From assembly GCA_029212785.1 (NCBI GenBank), contig JARGOG010000007.1:44049-108048 (forward strand): 64,000 nt of DNA, in the 5' to 3' direction. This document shows positions 8,680 through 18,172 of the stretch, one piece after another (position 1 is the stretch's first letter; each line of letters begins with the position of its first letter). Source of the stretch: Thalassobaculaceae bacterium (GTDB lineage Bacteria; Pseudomonadota; Alphaproteobacteria; Thalassobaculales; Thalassobaculaceae). Under the pieces are notes generated by a model. The model had not been told where the DNA came from and ran no database searches. It saw nothing but the letters and a program-made list of their open reading frames with translations. A program made the translations under genes and the position numbers.

Positions 8680-10250
8680 CAGCGTCTCCCGCTCGACGCC
8701 ACGGGGGCCAGCGGGGCGGCGGCGCGACCGGACGGCTGGGTCGCGTAGGCCTGGGCAGTGTCGGGCGTCGCCATCATGCGCAGGTACATTTCGTTATAGA
8801 CGCGGTCGATCTCGCGCTTGTTGTAATAGCGCTCGGTGCGGGCGCGGATCGCGTCGCTGCAGCGCTGCCACCAGTCGCGGTCGAGCAGCAAGCGGCCCAT
8901 GGCGGCGGCGGCGGCGTTCGGCGAGGACAGGGACACGATCTCTCCCGCGGGACCGAGTACCGGGTCCTCGTCCGGCCGGCCCTCGATCATCTCCCGGCAG
9001 GCGCCGACATCGGTCGCCACCGTCGGCACGCCGGCGGCACCTGCCTCCAGGATCACCAGCGGCTGGGCCTCGGAGATCGAGGTCAGCGCGAGGACGTCGA
9101 TCTTGCCGAGATAGTCGGCGATCTTCACCCGGCCGAGGAACTGGATCGTGTCCTCAAGCTCGAGATAGCGCACCAGTTCGAAGCATTCCTCGGCGTATTC
9201 CTTGTCCTCGTCCGCCGGGCCCATGACCCAGCACAGGACGTTCGGCACGGATTTCCGCAGCACGTCGGCGGCGCGGATATAGGTCTTGATGTCCTTGATC
9301 GGCACGACCCGGCCGATCAGGGCGACCGTCGGGCGCCGCTCGGAGGTGTCGCGGTGGATTGCGCCGTAGAATTCGGCATCGATGCCGTTCGGGATGATCC
9401 GCATCCGCTCCGGCGGGGCGCCGTCCGCCCGCTGGAGGATCTGGTTGCCGCCATATAGCGTGGTGATCTCGGTGCAGCTCTCGTAGCAGACCCGGGCATA
9501 GGCCTGGAACGCGGCCATCCAGAGCTGGCGCAGGTCCCAGCGTGGGGTCTCGATCTGATACCAGCTCTCGGCCGCGTCGTAGAGCCACTCGGCCATGGTG
9601 ATCTCGATACGGCGCTCGTTGGTATAGATTCCGTGCTCGGTCAGCACCGAGGGCCGCCCGGTCTCCAGGGCCGCCCGCGCCGCCACCAGCCCCGCATAGC
9701 CGGTCGAGATGGTGTGATAGACCTTGGCCTTCGGCAGGTCGCAAAGCAGGGTGGCGAACAGGCCGCCGAACAGCGCCCGCCAGGTCCAGAAATACTCCAG
9801 GAACGAGCTCTCCGGCGCATCCTCCCGGTACATGGCGGTGATCATCTCCCAGGCAGCGGGCGAGTTCATCAGCATGCGGGTGCCGAGCGAGCTGCGCGCC
9901 TTGGAGATCAGAGCGACGGCCTGACGGAAACCCTGAAAGGACGTTTCGCCGCGCATTTCGATCAAGGCGCGGGTCAGTTCCCGGATCATTCGCGTCGTGC
10001 CGACCCGACCCTCCGATCCTTCGGCACGCGAGCGCAGCGCCACTTGGACGACACCGACCACATTCTCCGGCAGTTCGTAGCGCAGCTCCCGCGGCTGCTC
10101 GTCGGAGGTCAGCGCCACGATGGAGAAGGTCAATGGCGCCTGGGCCTTGATCAGATCATTGGCCCAGGTCGATACCCCGCCGGCCACATAGGGGTAGGAG
10201 CCTTCCAGGATCAGGCAGACATCGGCGTCCTCGATACGGCTCTGGGTCAC
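8679..10250 (-). CDS. pelF: Pel polysaccharide glycosyltransferase PelF
   Basis: A 523-residue cytosolic GT4-type (GT-B fold) glycosyltransferase. The N-terminus LILEGSYPYVAGGVSTW (residues 13-29) is characteristic of PelF, and the C-terminal lobe has the EX7E motif SEAQPLVILEAGAAG. PelF polymerises UDP-HexNAc and docks on the PelD/PelE/PelG membrane complex. The last 25 or so residues (PSGRAAAPLAPVASSGRR) are low-complexity and probably disordered. It overlaps pelE by four bases upstream and pelG by one base downstream, indicating tight coupling. Confidence 0.96.
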   Translation of the reverse strand: MTQSRIEDADVCLILEGSYPYVAGGVSTWANDLIKAQAPLTFSIVALTSDEQPRELRYELPENVVGVVQVALRSRAEGSEGRVGTTRMIRELTRALIEMRGETSFQGFRQAVALISKARSSLGTRMLMNSPAAWEMITAMYREDAPESSFLEYFWTWRALFGGLFATLLCDLPKAKVYHTISTGYAGLVAARAALETGRPSVLTEHGIYTNERRIEITMAEWLYDAAESWYQIETPRWDLRQLWMAAFQAYARVCYESCTEITTLYGGNQILQRADGAPPERMRIIPNGIDAEFYGAIHRDTSERRPTVALIGRVVPIKDIKTYIRAADVLRKSVPNVLCWVMGPADEDKEYAEECFELVRYLELEDTIQFLGRVKIADYLGKIDVLALTSISEAQPLVILEAGAAGVPTVATDVGACREMIEGRPDEDPVLGPAGEIVSLSSPNAAAAAMGRLLLDRDWWQRCSDAIRARTERYYNKREIDRVYNEMYLRMMATPDTAQAYATQPSGRAAAPLAPVASSGRR

Positions 10251-11347
10251 GGCGAAGCGTCCATCGGATCGAGGCCGACAAGGGCGGAGATCTGCCAGAG
10301 ATTGATCATCGGATTGATGCCGGAATACTCGTCTCTAAGGCCGAGTTGCGTCAGTTTCGGCTCGTTCAGCACCCGGCGCAGGTCGTCGAAGCGGCGTAGG
10401 CGGAACAGGCATTCCGCATGCCAGAGCAAGGGTCGAGGATCCTCGTACCGCAGGGTCAGGCCGGACATATGCAGTTCCGCCTCCTCGATCATGTCGAGGC
10501 GCAGCATCAGTCGGCCGACCGCGAGATCCACATCCTCGCGCGCGCCGAGCAATCGGTTGGCGGTCCGGTACGCGGTCAGCGCATCGCGCATCACCGCCTG
10601 CTGGCGGTCGTCGTCCAGCACACCGGCATAGGCGTAATCGTCGAGATGTTGGGCGAGCGCCAATAGGGCGTCCGGATCTTCGGGGGCTGCCTGCACCGCG
10701 TCCTCAAGGTCCAGGCGGGTGTTGTGATAACGCTCTTCGATGGCGCTGGCGGCGGTTGCCGCCTGCACCCGGATCGAGGCTTCGGGATCGGCCAGCGCCA
10801 TCTGCAGGGCCGGGGCGAACTCGCTGCGGAACCGACGGGCAAGCAGCGCCACCACCGCCTGCTTCGCCCGGGTTGAGCCGGTGAACAGCACGTCGGTGAG
10901 GGAACTGACGGACCCTTCGGCCAACGCGTCCTCGCGGCCGGCCAGAAGGCGGCGGTAGAGCAGTTCGCTGCGGGTCTCGTGGTCGTCGGGGAAAAGGCTT
11001 TCGTACCATTCCTCGAACGGCCGGGCGGTGCGGGTGAAGATGAGCGTCATGACCGCCAGAAGGCCGGTCGCCACCGGTCCGGCCGGGCCCATGGTCAGGG
11101 TCAGCCAGGCAAGCCAGGTGAGCAGCCGGGTCTCGCCCCCCTTATGGCCGCGCCAGGTCGCGAGCAGCGCCAGCGCCAGGCTCAACAGCAGGTGTCCGGC
11201 GATGGCCGGGGGCCAGCCGACCAGTCCTCGCATGACGGACCAGACGAGTGCCGCTTCGACCATCAGGGCGACCGCGGCGACCGCGGCTTCGCCGCTAATG
11301 CGCACCGGATGCTCCTGCGGCAGATCGATGGCCTCTTGCCCGCTCAT
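10247..11347 (-). CDS. pelE: PelE-like inner-membrane/repeat protein
   Basis: A 366-residue protein at the pelE position between pelD and pelF, with ATGA overlaps on both sides. Residues ~20-110 hold about three hydrophobic helices with a conserved-looking Trp/Gly pattern. The rest is helical repeat: a HEAT-like stretch about 150-195 (STRAKQAVVALLARRFRSE) and TPR-like helices about 205-345 (PEDPDALLALAQHLDDYAY). In Pseudomonas, PelE bridges PelD and PelF. Sequence identity of PelE is usually low between groups, so the assignment relies on order, topology and repeats. Confidence 0.82.
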   Translation of the reverse strand: MSGQEAIDLPQEHPVRISGEAAVAAVALMVEAALVWSVMRGLVGWPPAIAGHLLLSLALALLATWRGHKGGETRLLTWLAWLTLTMGPAGPVATGLLAVMTLIFTRTARPFEEWYESLFPDDHETRSELLYRRLLAGREDALAEGSVSSLTDVLFTGSTRAKQAVVALLARRFRSEFAPALQMALADPEASIRVQAATAASAIEERYHNTRLDLEDAVQAAPEDPDALLALAQHLDDYAYAGVLDDDRQQAVMRDALTAYRTANRLLGAREDVDLAVGRLMLRLDMIEEAELHMSGLTLRYEDPRPLLWHAECLFRLRRFDDLRRVLNEPKLTQLGLRDEYSGINPMINLWQISALVGLDPMDASP

Positions 11348-12750
11348 GGCGTCACCGCGTCGGGGGCCGGGGCCAAATCATTCTCGATCGTGCGTGCTTC
11401 GATCAGGATGGCCGCCGACGGCAGACTCGGCGGCAGCCGGCGTTCCAGGGCCGTCCGTAGCTTGCCGGCAAGCAACTCGGCATCGTCCAGGGGCGTGCCG
11501 GGCAGAAGGATGGCGTATTCGGCGTCCTCCCGTTCGCGCTCGAAGGCGAGGTCGGTGGCGCGGAAGGTCGTGCGCACCGCTTCGCCCAGCGCGAGGGCGA
11601 GGATCGAGTGCTGTTCGGGTCCGAGCGCGTCCGGGTCGCTCGGCCGCACGATGAGTTGGCTCGACGAGAAGCCCTTGCGGTGGCCGAGCTGGGCCAGCAG
11701 GGCGAAGACCCGCTCGGAGACTTCCGCGGACATCAGCAGATCGTTGGCCCCGGTCACCCGGTCGGCCTGCAACTGCCGCCACCGCCGGGCGCGCACACGG
11801 GCCGCGCCGATCCACGAGCAGATCACGTTGAAGTTCTCGAGGGTGTAGAGGTTGAAGTCGAGGAAGGCGGTCTCCTCGATCTTCAGCATGCCGACGATCT
11901 CGCCGCTGTCCATATCGATGAGCGCGCCGGCCAGCAGCCCCTGGCCGAGCAGCTTGCGCTCGTCGGCCGGCCGGGCGGCGCAGAGGGCGGGCTCGCGGCC
12001 GAGGATGTGTTGAACCAGCGGATGGGCGAGTTCGAGCCGGCGCTCGTAAGTGTCGGTTTCGGTCCATCCGACCGCGCGCTCAAACTCGAACCCGTCGGGA
12101 CCGAGGGACCACAGGGAGTATTTCTGCGGCGACAGGATCGACTGGATCAACTGATCAAGGCCGCGGGACAGCCGCTCCTCGTCGGTGACATCCATCGACT
12201 GGGCGGCGCGGTAGGTGGTGATGACCGTGCGGAACTGCCGCGCGATCCGGGCTTCGAGCGCCGACTTCGTGCGTTTCAGCTCCTCGAAACCGTTGGCAAT
12301 GAGTTGGTTCTGTTCCTCGAGATCGGTGATCCGCGTTCGCAGTCGTGCGCGGTCGACCAGTTCCCGGTCGCGCATCTGTCCCAGGATCTGACCGACGCCG
12401 ATCCACAGCGCGGGGCGCAGCCCGACCCCGGCCCAATACTGGAACACGTCGGCGCCGAGTTCCGGCGTCGGCAGGTTGCCGGCGGTGAGGGCCAAGCTGG
12501 CGGTGAGCCCGGCGACCAGGCTGGCATTGGCGCCGTACTGGACCGCCACCAGGATGACAATCAGCCAGAACGGGTGCGGCCGGACGCTCCAGAAGCGGTC
12601 GCCGTCCAGGACAAAGAAGTCGATCGCCAACGCGGCGGCGATGAACACGACGATCTCCAGCCAGGCGACCGGGCGCACGCCTAGGATCACGCGCGGCGTG
12701 CTTGGCCCCTTCGGGGGAGGAGGCTGGATGGAAGGAGTCGGTTCGGTCAC
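11344..12750 (-). CDS. pelD: c-di-GMP receptor PelD
   Basis: A 468-residue inner-membrane protein. Residues ~28-125 contain four membrane helices, then a coiled coil (~128-175), a GAF domain (~178-325) and a degenerate GGDEF-like domain (~330-455) without a GGDEF active site. The c-di-GMP-binding RxxD motif is present as R369-P-S-D372 in the context SSSQLIVRPSD, matching the position used by Pseudomonas PelD. Further arginines about 24-38 residues on (R393, R398, R405, R407) could supply the extra ligand contact. Binding c-di-GMP switches on Pel synthesis after translation. The gene overlaps pelE by four bases and starts 28 bp after pelC. Confidence 0.94.
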   Translation of the reverse strand: MTEPTPSIQPPPPKGPSTPRVILGVRPVAWLEIVVFIAAALAIDFFVLDGDRFWSVRPHPFWLIVILVAVQYGANASLVAGLTASLALTAGNLPTPELGADVFQYWAGVGLRPALWIGVGQILGQMRDRELVDRARLRTRITDLEEQNQLIANGFEELKRTKSALEARIARQFRTVITTYRAAQSMDVTDEERLSRGLDQLIQSILSPQKYSLWSLGPDGFEFERAVGWTETDTYERRLELAHPLVQHILGREPALCAARPADERKLLGQGLLAGALIDMDSGEIVGMLKIEETAFLDFNLYTLENFNVICSWIGAARVRARRWRQLQADRVTGANDLLMSAEVSERVFALLAQLGHRKGFSSSQLIVRPSDPDALGPEQHSILALALGEAVRTTFRATDLAFEREREDAEYAILLPGTPLDDAELLAGKLRTALERRLPPSLPSAAILIEARTIENDLAPAPDAVTP

Positions 12751-12778
12751 GGCGCGGCCGGAGCTGGTTGACCCAGGG

Positions 12779-13357
12779 TCAACGTTGCGTCAGTGGGGCG
12801 ACCATCGCCGAGATCACGCGCTGGGCGGTGGCGTTGAGCGAGCCGCGCTCCAGATAACCGCCGCCAAGGGCCGAGTGGCTCGACGCCCAGAGCACGTTGC
12901 CGGTTGCGGCCTCAACCAGTCGGGCGTTCAGGCCGACCACCGGCTCCTCCCGCAATCCCTGCTGGTAGCCGAACTCCGACACGGTGCCGACCACGATGGC
13001 GTCGACCTCCAGCAGTCCGGCCGCCTGCTGAGCGGCGGCGACGGAGGTCAGATTCTCCGGGTCGATCTTCATCTGCGCCAGGGTCTGTCGGGTCTCGGTT
13101 GATTCCTGCAGTTGGAAAATGCCGCGCTCATACAGCTCGGTCGCCATCAGTTCGGCGGCGATCCGGCCGGCATTGGGATAGTTCGTCAGGTTTTCGAACG
13201 GCAGGACCGCGACCTTCATCTTGGTGAAATCGGCGGTCGGATCGAGGTAGTCGCGAGCCTGCCGGTCGCCAGAGGCGCAGCCGACCAGGATGAGGCCGAG
13301 GGCCAGGGTTGCCACCATGCGGGCGGCAGCCGCCAGCGGTGTTGCGATCGTCATCAC
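12779..13357 (-). CDS. pelC: Outer-membrane lipoprotein PelC
   Basis: A 192-residue lipoprotein with a signal sequence and lipobox LVGC at residues 24-27 (C27 lipidated). The body (KVAVLPFENLTNYPNAGR onward) has the CsgG/TolB-N-like fold seen in PelC, which forms a periplasmic ring under the PelB porin and funnels the cationic polymer. It has two adjacent start options (MM). It lies between pelB and pelD, with 32 bp before it and 28 bp after. Confidence 0.92.
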   Translation of the reverse strand: MMTIATPLAAAARMVATLALGLILVGCASGDRQARDYLDPTADFTKMKVAVLPFENLTNYPNAGRIAAELMATELYERGIFQLQESTETRQTLAQMKIDPENLTSVAAAQQAAGLLEVDAIVVGTVSEFGYQQGLREEPVVGLNARLVEAATGNVLWASSHSALGGGYLERGSLNATAQRVISAMVAPLTQR

Positions 13358-13389
13358 TCATTCCCTCCTTTGTGCCGCGCGCTGCGCGG

Positions 13390-14922
13390 TCAGAACCGGG
13401 TTCTCAGGGACAGCCCACCATAGAAGAGCTGATTTTCGGTGCCCCGGGACTCGCTCAGGCTTGTCCCCAGGGTAGTGCTGATTTCCAGATCGACCAGCGG
13501 TTCGTATGTCAGGTTCACTTCGGCAAGCGGTCCGCCGCCGTTCAAGCGGTCGTAGGTGTAACCGGCCAGGCCTTGGGCGCGCAGATAAGGCCCGATATCA
13601 CGTTCCGTGGTCACGTCGATCGTATGGCCCTCGCGTGAGCTCAGGGGCAGCAGCTCGGCACCGCTCGCGGGGTTGTCCTGGGCGTTCAGGATATATTCGG
13701 CGTCGAGCCGGTAGCCGATGGTCGACAGCATCCAATGCTCCGGCAGCCGGCGACGGGCAGCCAGGATAAACTCGGCACCGGCGCCGGCATGGTCGCCACC
13801 CAGGGTGTAGCGGTTCAGCGCGCTGCCCGCCGAGAACTCGTAGGTGTCGTCGTAGCTCCATTGCCAGTCCGCCCCGATCCGGTCGCGCGCGCCGCCGTCG
13901 ATGATGCCTTCGACGAAATTGAATGTCGGCTCGGACCAGCGGGCTTCGACGCCGACCGTTCGATTGCCGTGATCGAGGTCGAGTGCGACCCCGGCGCCGA
14001 CCACCTGATTGGAGGCGAACAGGCTACCGGCCACCTGCACGTCACCGTCGCGCGGCGGTGTGAGGGTGAGGGAGCCGCGCTGGCGGTCGCCCTCGAACCG
14101 TTCCACCGTGCCGTCGCGGCGGGTCACGGCGCCGGCCACCATGGTGCGGTTCTCCAGCGTGTAGCCGAGCGTCAGGCCCTCGCCGCCGGAGCGCTTGCCG
14201 TCGAGGGTGGTGATGGTCTGGGTCTCGCCGTTCTCGACATCCTGATAGAGAGTGGAGAGGTGGGCAGTGTCCGCCAGGTCGCGGGCGAGACGCTGGCGAT
14301 CCCGGATCGCGCCCGGCAGGTTCGGATCGAGGGCGAGGGTGTGGTCGTAAAGCATCACCGCTCGGCGCGGCCGGCCCATCTGTTCCTCGGCGCGGGCGAG
14401 CAGCAGCATGACCTCGATGTTGCGCGGGTCGGCGCGCAGCAGGCGGACCAGGATCGCCCGACCGTCGGCAATGGCGCCGGACTCGATCAGCGCCAACGCG
14501 CGATAGTAGTCGAGGCGGACGCGCTGGGGATCCGCGCGGCCCGGGCCGGACGCTGCCACGGGGGCTTGCTGGACGACCGCGCGACTGGCGAAGATGGTGA
14601 GGCCTCCGTCGGCCGGTTCGATCAGAATCTGAACGGTCGGGGTGAAACGGATGACCAGGGAATCGTAGCCGTACTCGATCGTCTCGATCCAGGTGGGGTT
14701 GTCCCGGGCGGTCTCCTCCACCCGTCTTGGATTGATCGGCTCGGCGAACCGGACGACGACCTCCTGGCCGCTGACCTCGGTGTCCTGCGGCACGGCGCCT
14801 TGGATGGCCAGACTGAGCGCGGCCCCCGTGCCCGGGTGCGCCTGCAGCGTCACCGGTGTCTGGGCGGCAGCGGGATGAGCCAGGATCAGGCCGAGCAGGG
14901 TCAGGGCGGCAACGGCGCGCAT
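13390..14922 (-). CDS. pelB: PelB porin half: outer-membrane beta-barrel with short TPR region
   Basis: A 510-residue protein with its own signal peptide (residues 1-20, cleavage at AAA before QT). An N-terminal beta-rich region is followed by one or two TPR units (~135-215, GRAILVRLLRADPRNIEVM) and a beta-barrel (~235-510) ending in the outer-membrane signature phenylalanine (LRTRF). It corresponds to the C-terminal porin of Pseudomonas PelB, the export channel for Pel, but is encoded as a free-standing gene. The TPR half ends 7 bp upstream, and both genes keep intact ends, so this looks like a real division and not a sequencing frameshift. Confidence 0.87.
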   Translation of the reverse strand: MRAVAALTLLGLILAHPAAAQTPVTLQAHPGTGAALSLAIQGAVPQDTEVSGQEVVVRFAEPINPRRVEETARDNPTWIETIEYGYDSLVIRFTPTVQILIEPADGGLTIFASRAVVQQAPVAASGPGRADPQRVRLDYYRALALIESGAIADGRAILVRLLRADPRNIEVMLLLARAEEQMGRPRRAVMLYDHTLALDPNLPGAIRDRQRLARDLADTAHLSTLYQDVENGETQTITTLDGKRSGGEGLTLGYTLENRTMVAGAVTRRDGTVERFEGDRQRGSLTLTPPRDGDVQVAGSLFASNQVVGAGVALDLDHGNRTVGVEARWSEPTFNFVEGIIDGGARDRIGADWQWSYDDTYEFSAGSALNRYTLGGDHAGAGAEFILAARRRLPEHWMLSTIGYRLDAEYILNAQDNPASGAELLPLSSREGHTIDVTTERDIGPYLRAQGLAGYTYDRLNGGGPLAEVNLTYEPLVDLEISTTLGTSLSESRGTENQLFYGGLSLRTRF

Positions 14923-14929
14923 TACCGGC

Positions 14930-17900
14930 TCACTTCAGCTTCAGGATCGTGCGGGCGCGTCGCAGATCGCCGGATTCAATCAGCAGATCGGCGAAGTCCG
15001 CACGCAGACCGTCATCTTCCGGGTGCTGCCGGATCAACACGTCCATCAGGTTCACCGCTTCGTGGATTCGGTCAAGTCGGCGCAGCAGGTTAGCGCGTGC
15101 GACCTCCTGGGTGAAATCGCGTTGCTCAATCTCCGTCAACTGGTCGTAGGCGCGTCGGTAGAACGGTGTCGCCTGCGCCGACCGATTGGTCCGCGCCAGG
15201 GTGTCGGCAAAGTAGTAATTCGCCTCGTAGTCCCCCTTGCCGTTGGCGAGATAGGCGCCGAGCAGTCGCTCGGCATCGATCAACCGGCCTTCGTCATAGG
15301 CGATCAGGCCGAGGGTGCGCTGTGCCTCCCGATCGGCCGGCGATGCCTTCAGGACCGCCTGCCAGGTCGCCGTGATCAGGCCGCGGTCGCGCGTGTTCTC
15401 GGCCGTGCGGGCGAGATCGCGCAGGGTCTCGGTATCATTGATCCGCGAGATCGCCTGGGTGATCGCATCATGCAGCTTCTGGCGGTCGTCGCCCAGGGCG
15501 TAGGCTTGAACCAGATTCAGCAGATCACGGTCGGTCTTCGCGCCGTCGATCCCGCCGATGATCGCGGTGACACGGTTGCCGGCCCGCATCTCGACCAGTT
15601 TGTCGAGCCAGGCTTGCCGGGCGCCGACATCGGCGGCGCGCGCTTTGGCCTCGATCCAGTCCAGGGCTTCCGGGCGCGGTCGGGGTCCCCAGAGGTAGAA
15701 GAGTTGGCGCACGCTGTCGCTGTCGGGGCCGGCATCGGCGGCGGCGCGTCGGAACAGCCGCTCGGCGGCACCTCGATCGCCGGCCTCCAGCGCCCGGAAC
15801 CCGGTATCGCGGGCGTAGGCGTCACCGAACCGGCCGCTTTCCGCCGTCGAGATCTCGAAAGCCAGGGCCTTGTCGCGCTTGCCCGCGCGGCGCAGCAGAT
15901 CGGCGTAGAGATCGGCGAAGAGCCGGCTCGATTGGGCACGGGTTGCGACGGCGGCGGCGGCAGCATCCGGATCCAGGTCGGCCAGTCCGTAGGCAAGCGA
16001 GAGGGCGCGGTCGGGCGCCTGCTCCTGGGCGAGCCGGGTGGTCGTCCAGTCGATCAGTTCCTGGCGGAGGCCGAGATCGCGCAGGATGCCGACATAGGCG
16101 TCGTCCCATTTGGCGGGCGCCCGGTCGGCCAGGGAGCGGAACAGTGGAAGCGCGGCCTGACGGTCGGTGTCGGCGACGGCGTAGACGATGGCGGTCGCTT
16201 CCTCGGAGGTCGGATCGGTGTCGGCGAGGCGTTTGCGCGCGGCCGCGACCAGATCGCCGACCCGTCCGAGGCGCCCGGCGGCACCGGCGGCCGTGTACCA
16301 CCAACCGCCGCCCTGATCGACCGCGAGATCGAGCAGCCGGTCCCAGACCACTGCGTCGGCGCCGACCTCCCACAGATTATAGACCAGCCCCTCCCGGTCG
16401 GCCTCCGAGAGACCCGGCCGGGCAAACTGGCGCGCCCACAGCGCCGCCAGCTCCGTCGTGCGGCCGAGCGCGCGCAGAATGTCGGCATAGAGCGGCTCCA
16501 TGTCCGGATGGCGCCCGATAACGGGTGTGATGACCTCCAGCGCCTCCTCGTTGGCGCCACGTTGGAACAGGGCGTAAGCCAGACGCTGAGCTGCGCCGTC
16601 TCCCGGGTCCAGTTTGATCAGGCGTCGTGCGGCGGACACCGCGACCCCCCAGGCGGCGCGCCGTTCGGCCAGGAAATAGAGATCGTTGACGGTCCCTGCA
16701 TCCAGAGCCGACTCACGGGCCAGCCATTCCGCCACCATATCCGTGCGGTCGGTGGCCAACGCAAGCTGCGCCCAGATCCCCCGCAAGCGCGGCGTATTGC
16801 GTTGGGCGAGCAGAGCCGCCACATCCCAGAACCCGTCCTCTGCCCGGTCGAGCCGGACATAGAGCTCGGCCAGCAGGAGGGCGCCCTCCACCGGCAGGAC
16901 CGGGTCGGCGACGTAGGGATGCAGGAGGTCGAAGGCCTGATCGTTACGATTCAGGCGGGCCAGCACCCCGGCCAGGGCGAGATGGTTGTCGATCGTGCTC
17001 GAGAGGTGCTTCATGGCGAGGTCGGCCAACCGTCCGGCCTCGTCCAACCGGTCGCGCTCGAGCATGATCTCGGCGCCGAGGATCGGCTCCTCCTCCAGGG
17101 CATCCTCGCCGAGCTCCGCGATCAGCTTGTCGACGGCCTGGGTGCGTCCCGCCCGGTGGAGTTCGCCGATCAGCGACAGTGCCGAGGAGGCGCCGACGCG
17201 ATCCAGTCCGTACCGCGAGAAGACGCTGACGGCGGTATCGAGGTCGTTGTGCTGGACGGAGAGGTCGATGAGGCTCGCGGCGCTGTCGGGGTGTAGGTGT
17301 CCGGCATGCCACCAGGCGGTCAGCTTCCGCCAGGCCTCGTCGTTGCGGCCGACCGCGCGCAGAGCGCTCGCGTGGACGCGCCGCCAATCCGCATTGGTCT
17401 CCTCCAGATCCGAACGTTTGTGCAGCAGATCCAGCGCGAGGTCCGGGGCGCCTCGGTAGATCGCGATGTCGGCGAAGGTGATGGTCATGCCTTCCGGCGC
17501 GTCCGGTGTCAGGATCGCATCGGCGATCAGGGCGGCCCGGTCCCGCTGGTCCTGGTGCAGGCAGAGGTCGAAGAGTTGCTGGCGAAATGACGGGTCGAGG
17601 GCGTCGGGCGCTGTCTCGAAGATCCCGGCCAGGGTGTCGATCGCCGCGTCGTAGCGCCCGGTGGCGATTTGCAACTCGGACAGTTCGATCAGGCGTGCGA
17701 CCGGGGCATCGCCGAACGACCGCCGCCACTCCAGCGAGGCGACCTGTTCTTCCGTCTTGCCGGCTTTGTAATAGGCATCGGCCAGTTCCTCGACCCGCTC
17801 CTGGGTCGGGTCGATGGCGGTGAGGCGGGCCAGCGCGTGCAGGTACAGACCGAAACGGCGGTCCTGGCGATAGAGCTCGACCAGACGCTGCAGGATATCG

Positions 17901-18172
17901 GGAGCGGTGCCGATCGCCTTTTCGTAGCTGCCGACCAGGTTGATGGCCCGATCGACATCGCCGTTGCGGATGTAGATCTCCAGCAGACCGGTGATCAACT
18001 GGGGCGAGGTGTCGCCGGCGGCGATCTGCTGCTCGAAATACGTGCGCGACTCCTCGTACTCACGGTCGCGCAGCAGCATGGTGCCGAGCTCTTTCTGGCT
18101 CGGCAGCAGTAGGAAGCTGAGGCCGAGTGCTACGATCACCACAAGGACGGTGATGGCCGCGAACTGTCGCAT
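14930..18172 (-). CDS. pelB: PelB TPR half: inner-membrane-anchored TPR scaffold
   Basis: A 1080-residue protein beginning MRQFAAITVLVVIVALG, with a single N-terminal membrane helix (~4-25) and then about a thousand residues of tandem TPR/TPR-like helices ending LIESGDLRRARTILKLK. The start at 18172 is chosen because it shares one base with the pelA stop (TGATG) and begins at the membrane helix; the longer upstream frame is antisense-like arginine-rich filler. It matches the N-terminal periplasmic scaffold of Pseudomonas PelB, which recruits PelA and guides polymer to the porin. It lacks any barrel, which is encoded by the next gene. Confidence 0.88.
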   Translation of the reverse strand: MRQFAAITVLVVIVALGLSFLLLPSQKELGTMLLRDREYEESRTYFEQQIAAGDTSPQLITGLLEIYIRNGDVDRAINLVGSYEKAIGTAPDILQRLVELYRQDRRFGLYLHALARLTAIDPTQERVEELADAYYKAGKTEEQVASLEWRRSFGDAPVARLIELSELQIATGRYDAAIDTLAGIFETAPDALDPSFRQQLFDLCLHQDQRDRAALIADAILTPDAPEGMTITFADIAIYRGAPDLALDLLHKRSDLEETNADWRRVHASALRAVGRNDEAWRKLTAWWHAGHLHPDSAASLIDLSVQHNDLDTAVSVFSRYGLDRVGASSALSLIGELHRAGRTQAVDKLIAELGEDALEEEPILGAEIMLERDRLDEAGRLADLAMKHLSSTIDNHLALAGVLARLNRNDQAFDLLHPYVADPVLPVEGALLLAELYVRLDRAEDGFWDVAALLAQRNTPRLRGIWAQLALATDRTDMVAEWLARESALDAGTVNDLYFLAERRAAWGVAVSAARRLIKLDPGDGAAQRLAYALFQRGANEEALEVITPVIGRHPDMEPLYADILRALGRTTELAALWARQFARPGLSEADREGLVYNLWEVGADAVVWDRLLDLAVDQGGGWWYTAAGAAGRLGRVGDLVAAARKRLADTDPTSEEATAIVYAVADTDRQAALPLFRSLADRAPAKWDDAYVGILRDLGLRQELIDWTTTRLAQEQAPDRALSLAYGLADLDPDAAAAAVATRAQSSRLFADLYADLLRRAGKRDKALAFEISTAESGRFGDAYARDTGFRALEAGDRGAAERLFRRAAADAGPDSDSVRQLFYLWGPRPRPEALDWIEAKARAADVGARQAWLDKLVEMRAGNRVTAIIGGIDGAKTDRDLLNLVQAYALGDDRQKLHDAITQAISRINDTETLRDLARTAENTRDRGLITATWQAVLKASPADREAQRTLGLIAYDEGRLIDAERLLGAYLANGKGDYEANYYFADTLARTNRSAQATPFYRRAYDQLTEIEQRDFTQEVARANLLRRLDRIHEAVNLMDVLIRQHPEDDGLRADFADLLIESGDLRRARTILKLK

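Noticed and set aside
15023..17296. 757-codon open frame on the plus strand opposite the PelB TPR gene
   Set aside because: It is a codon-shadow of a long GC-rich gene; the protein has no domain signal and no suitable ribosome site.
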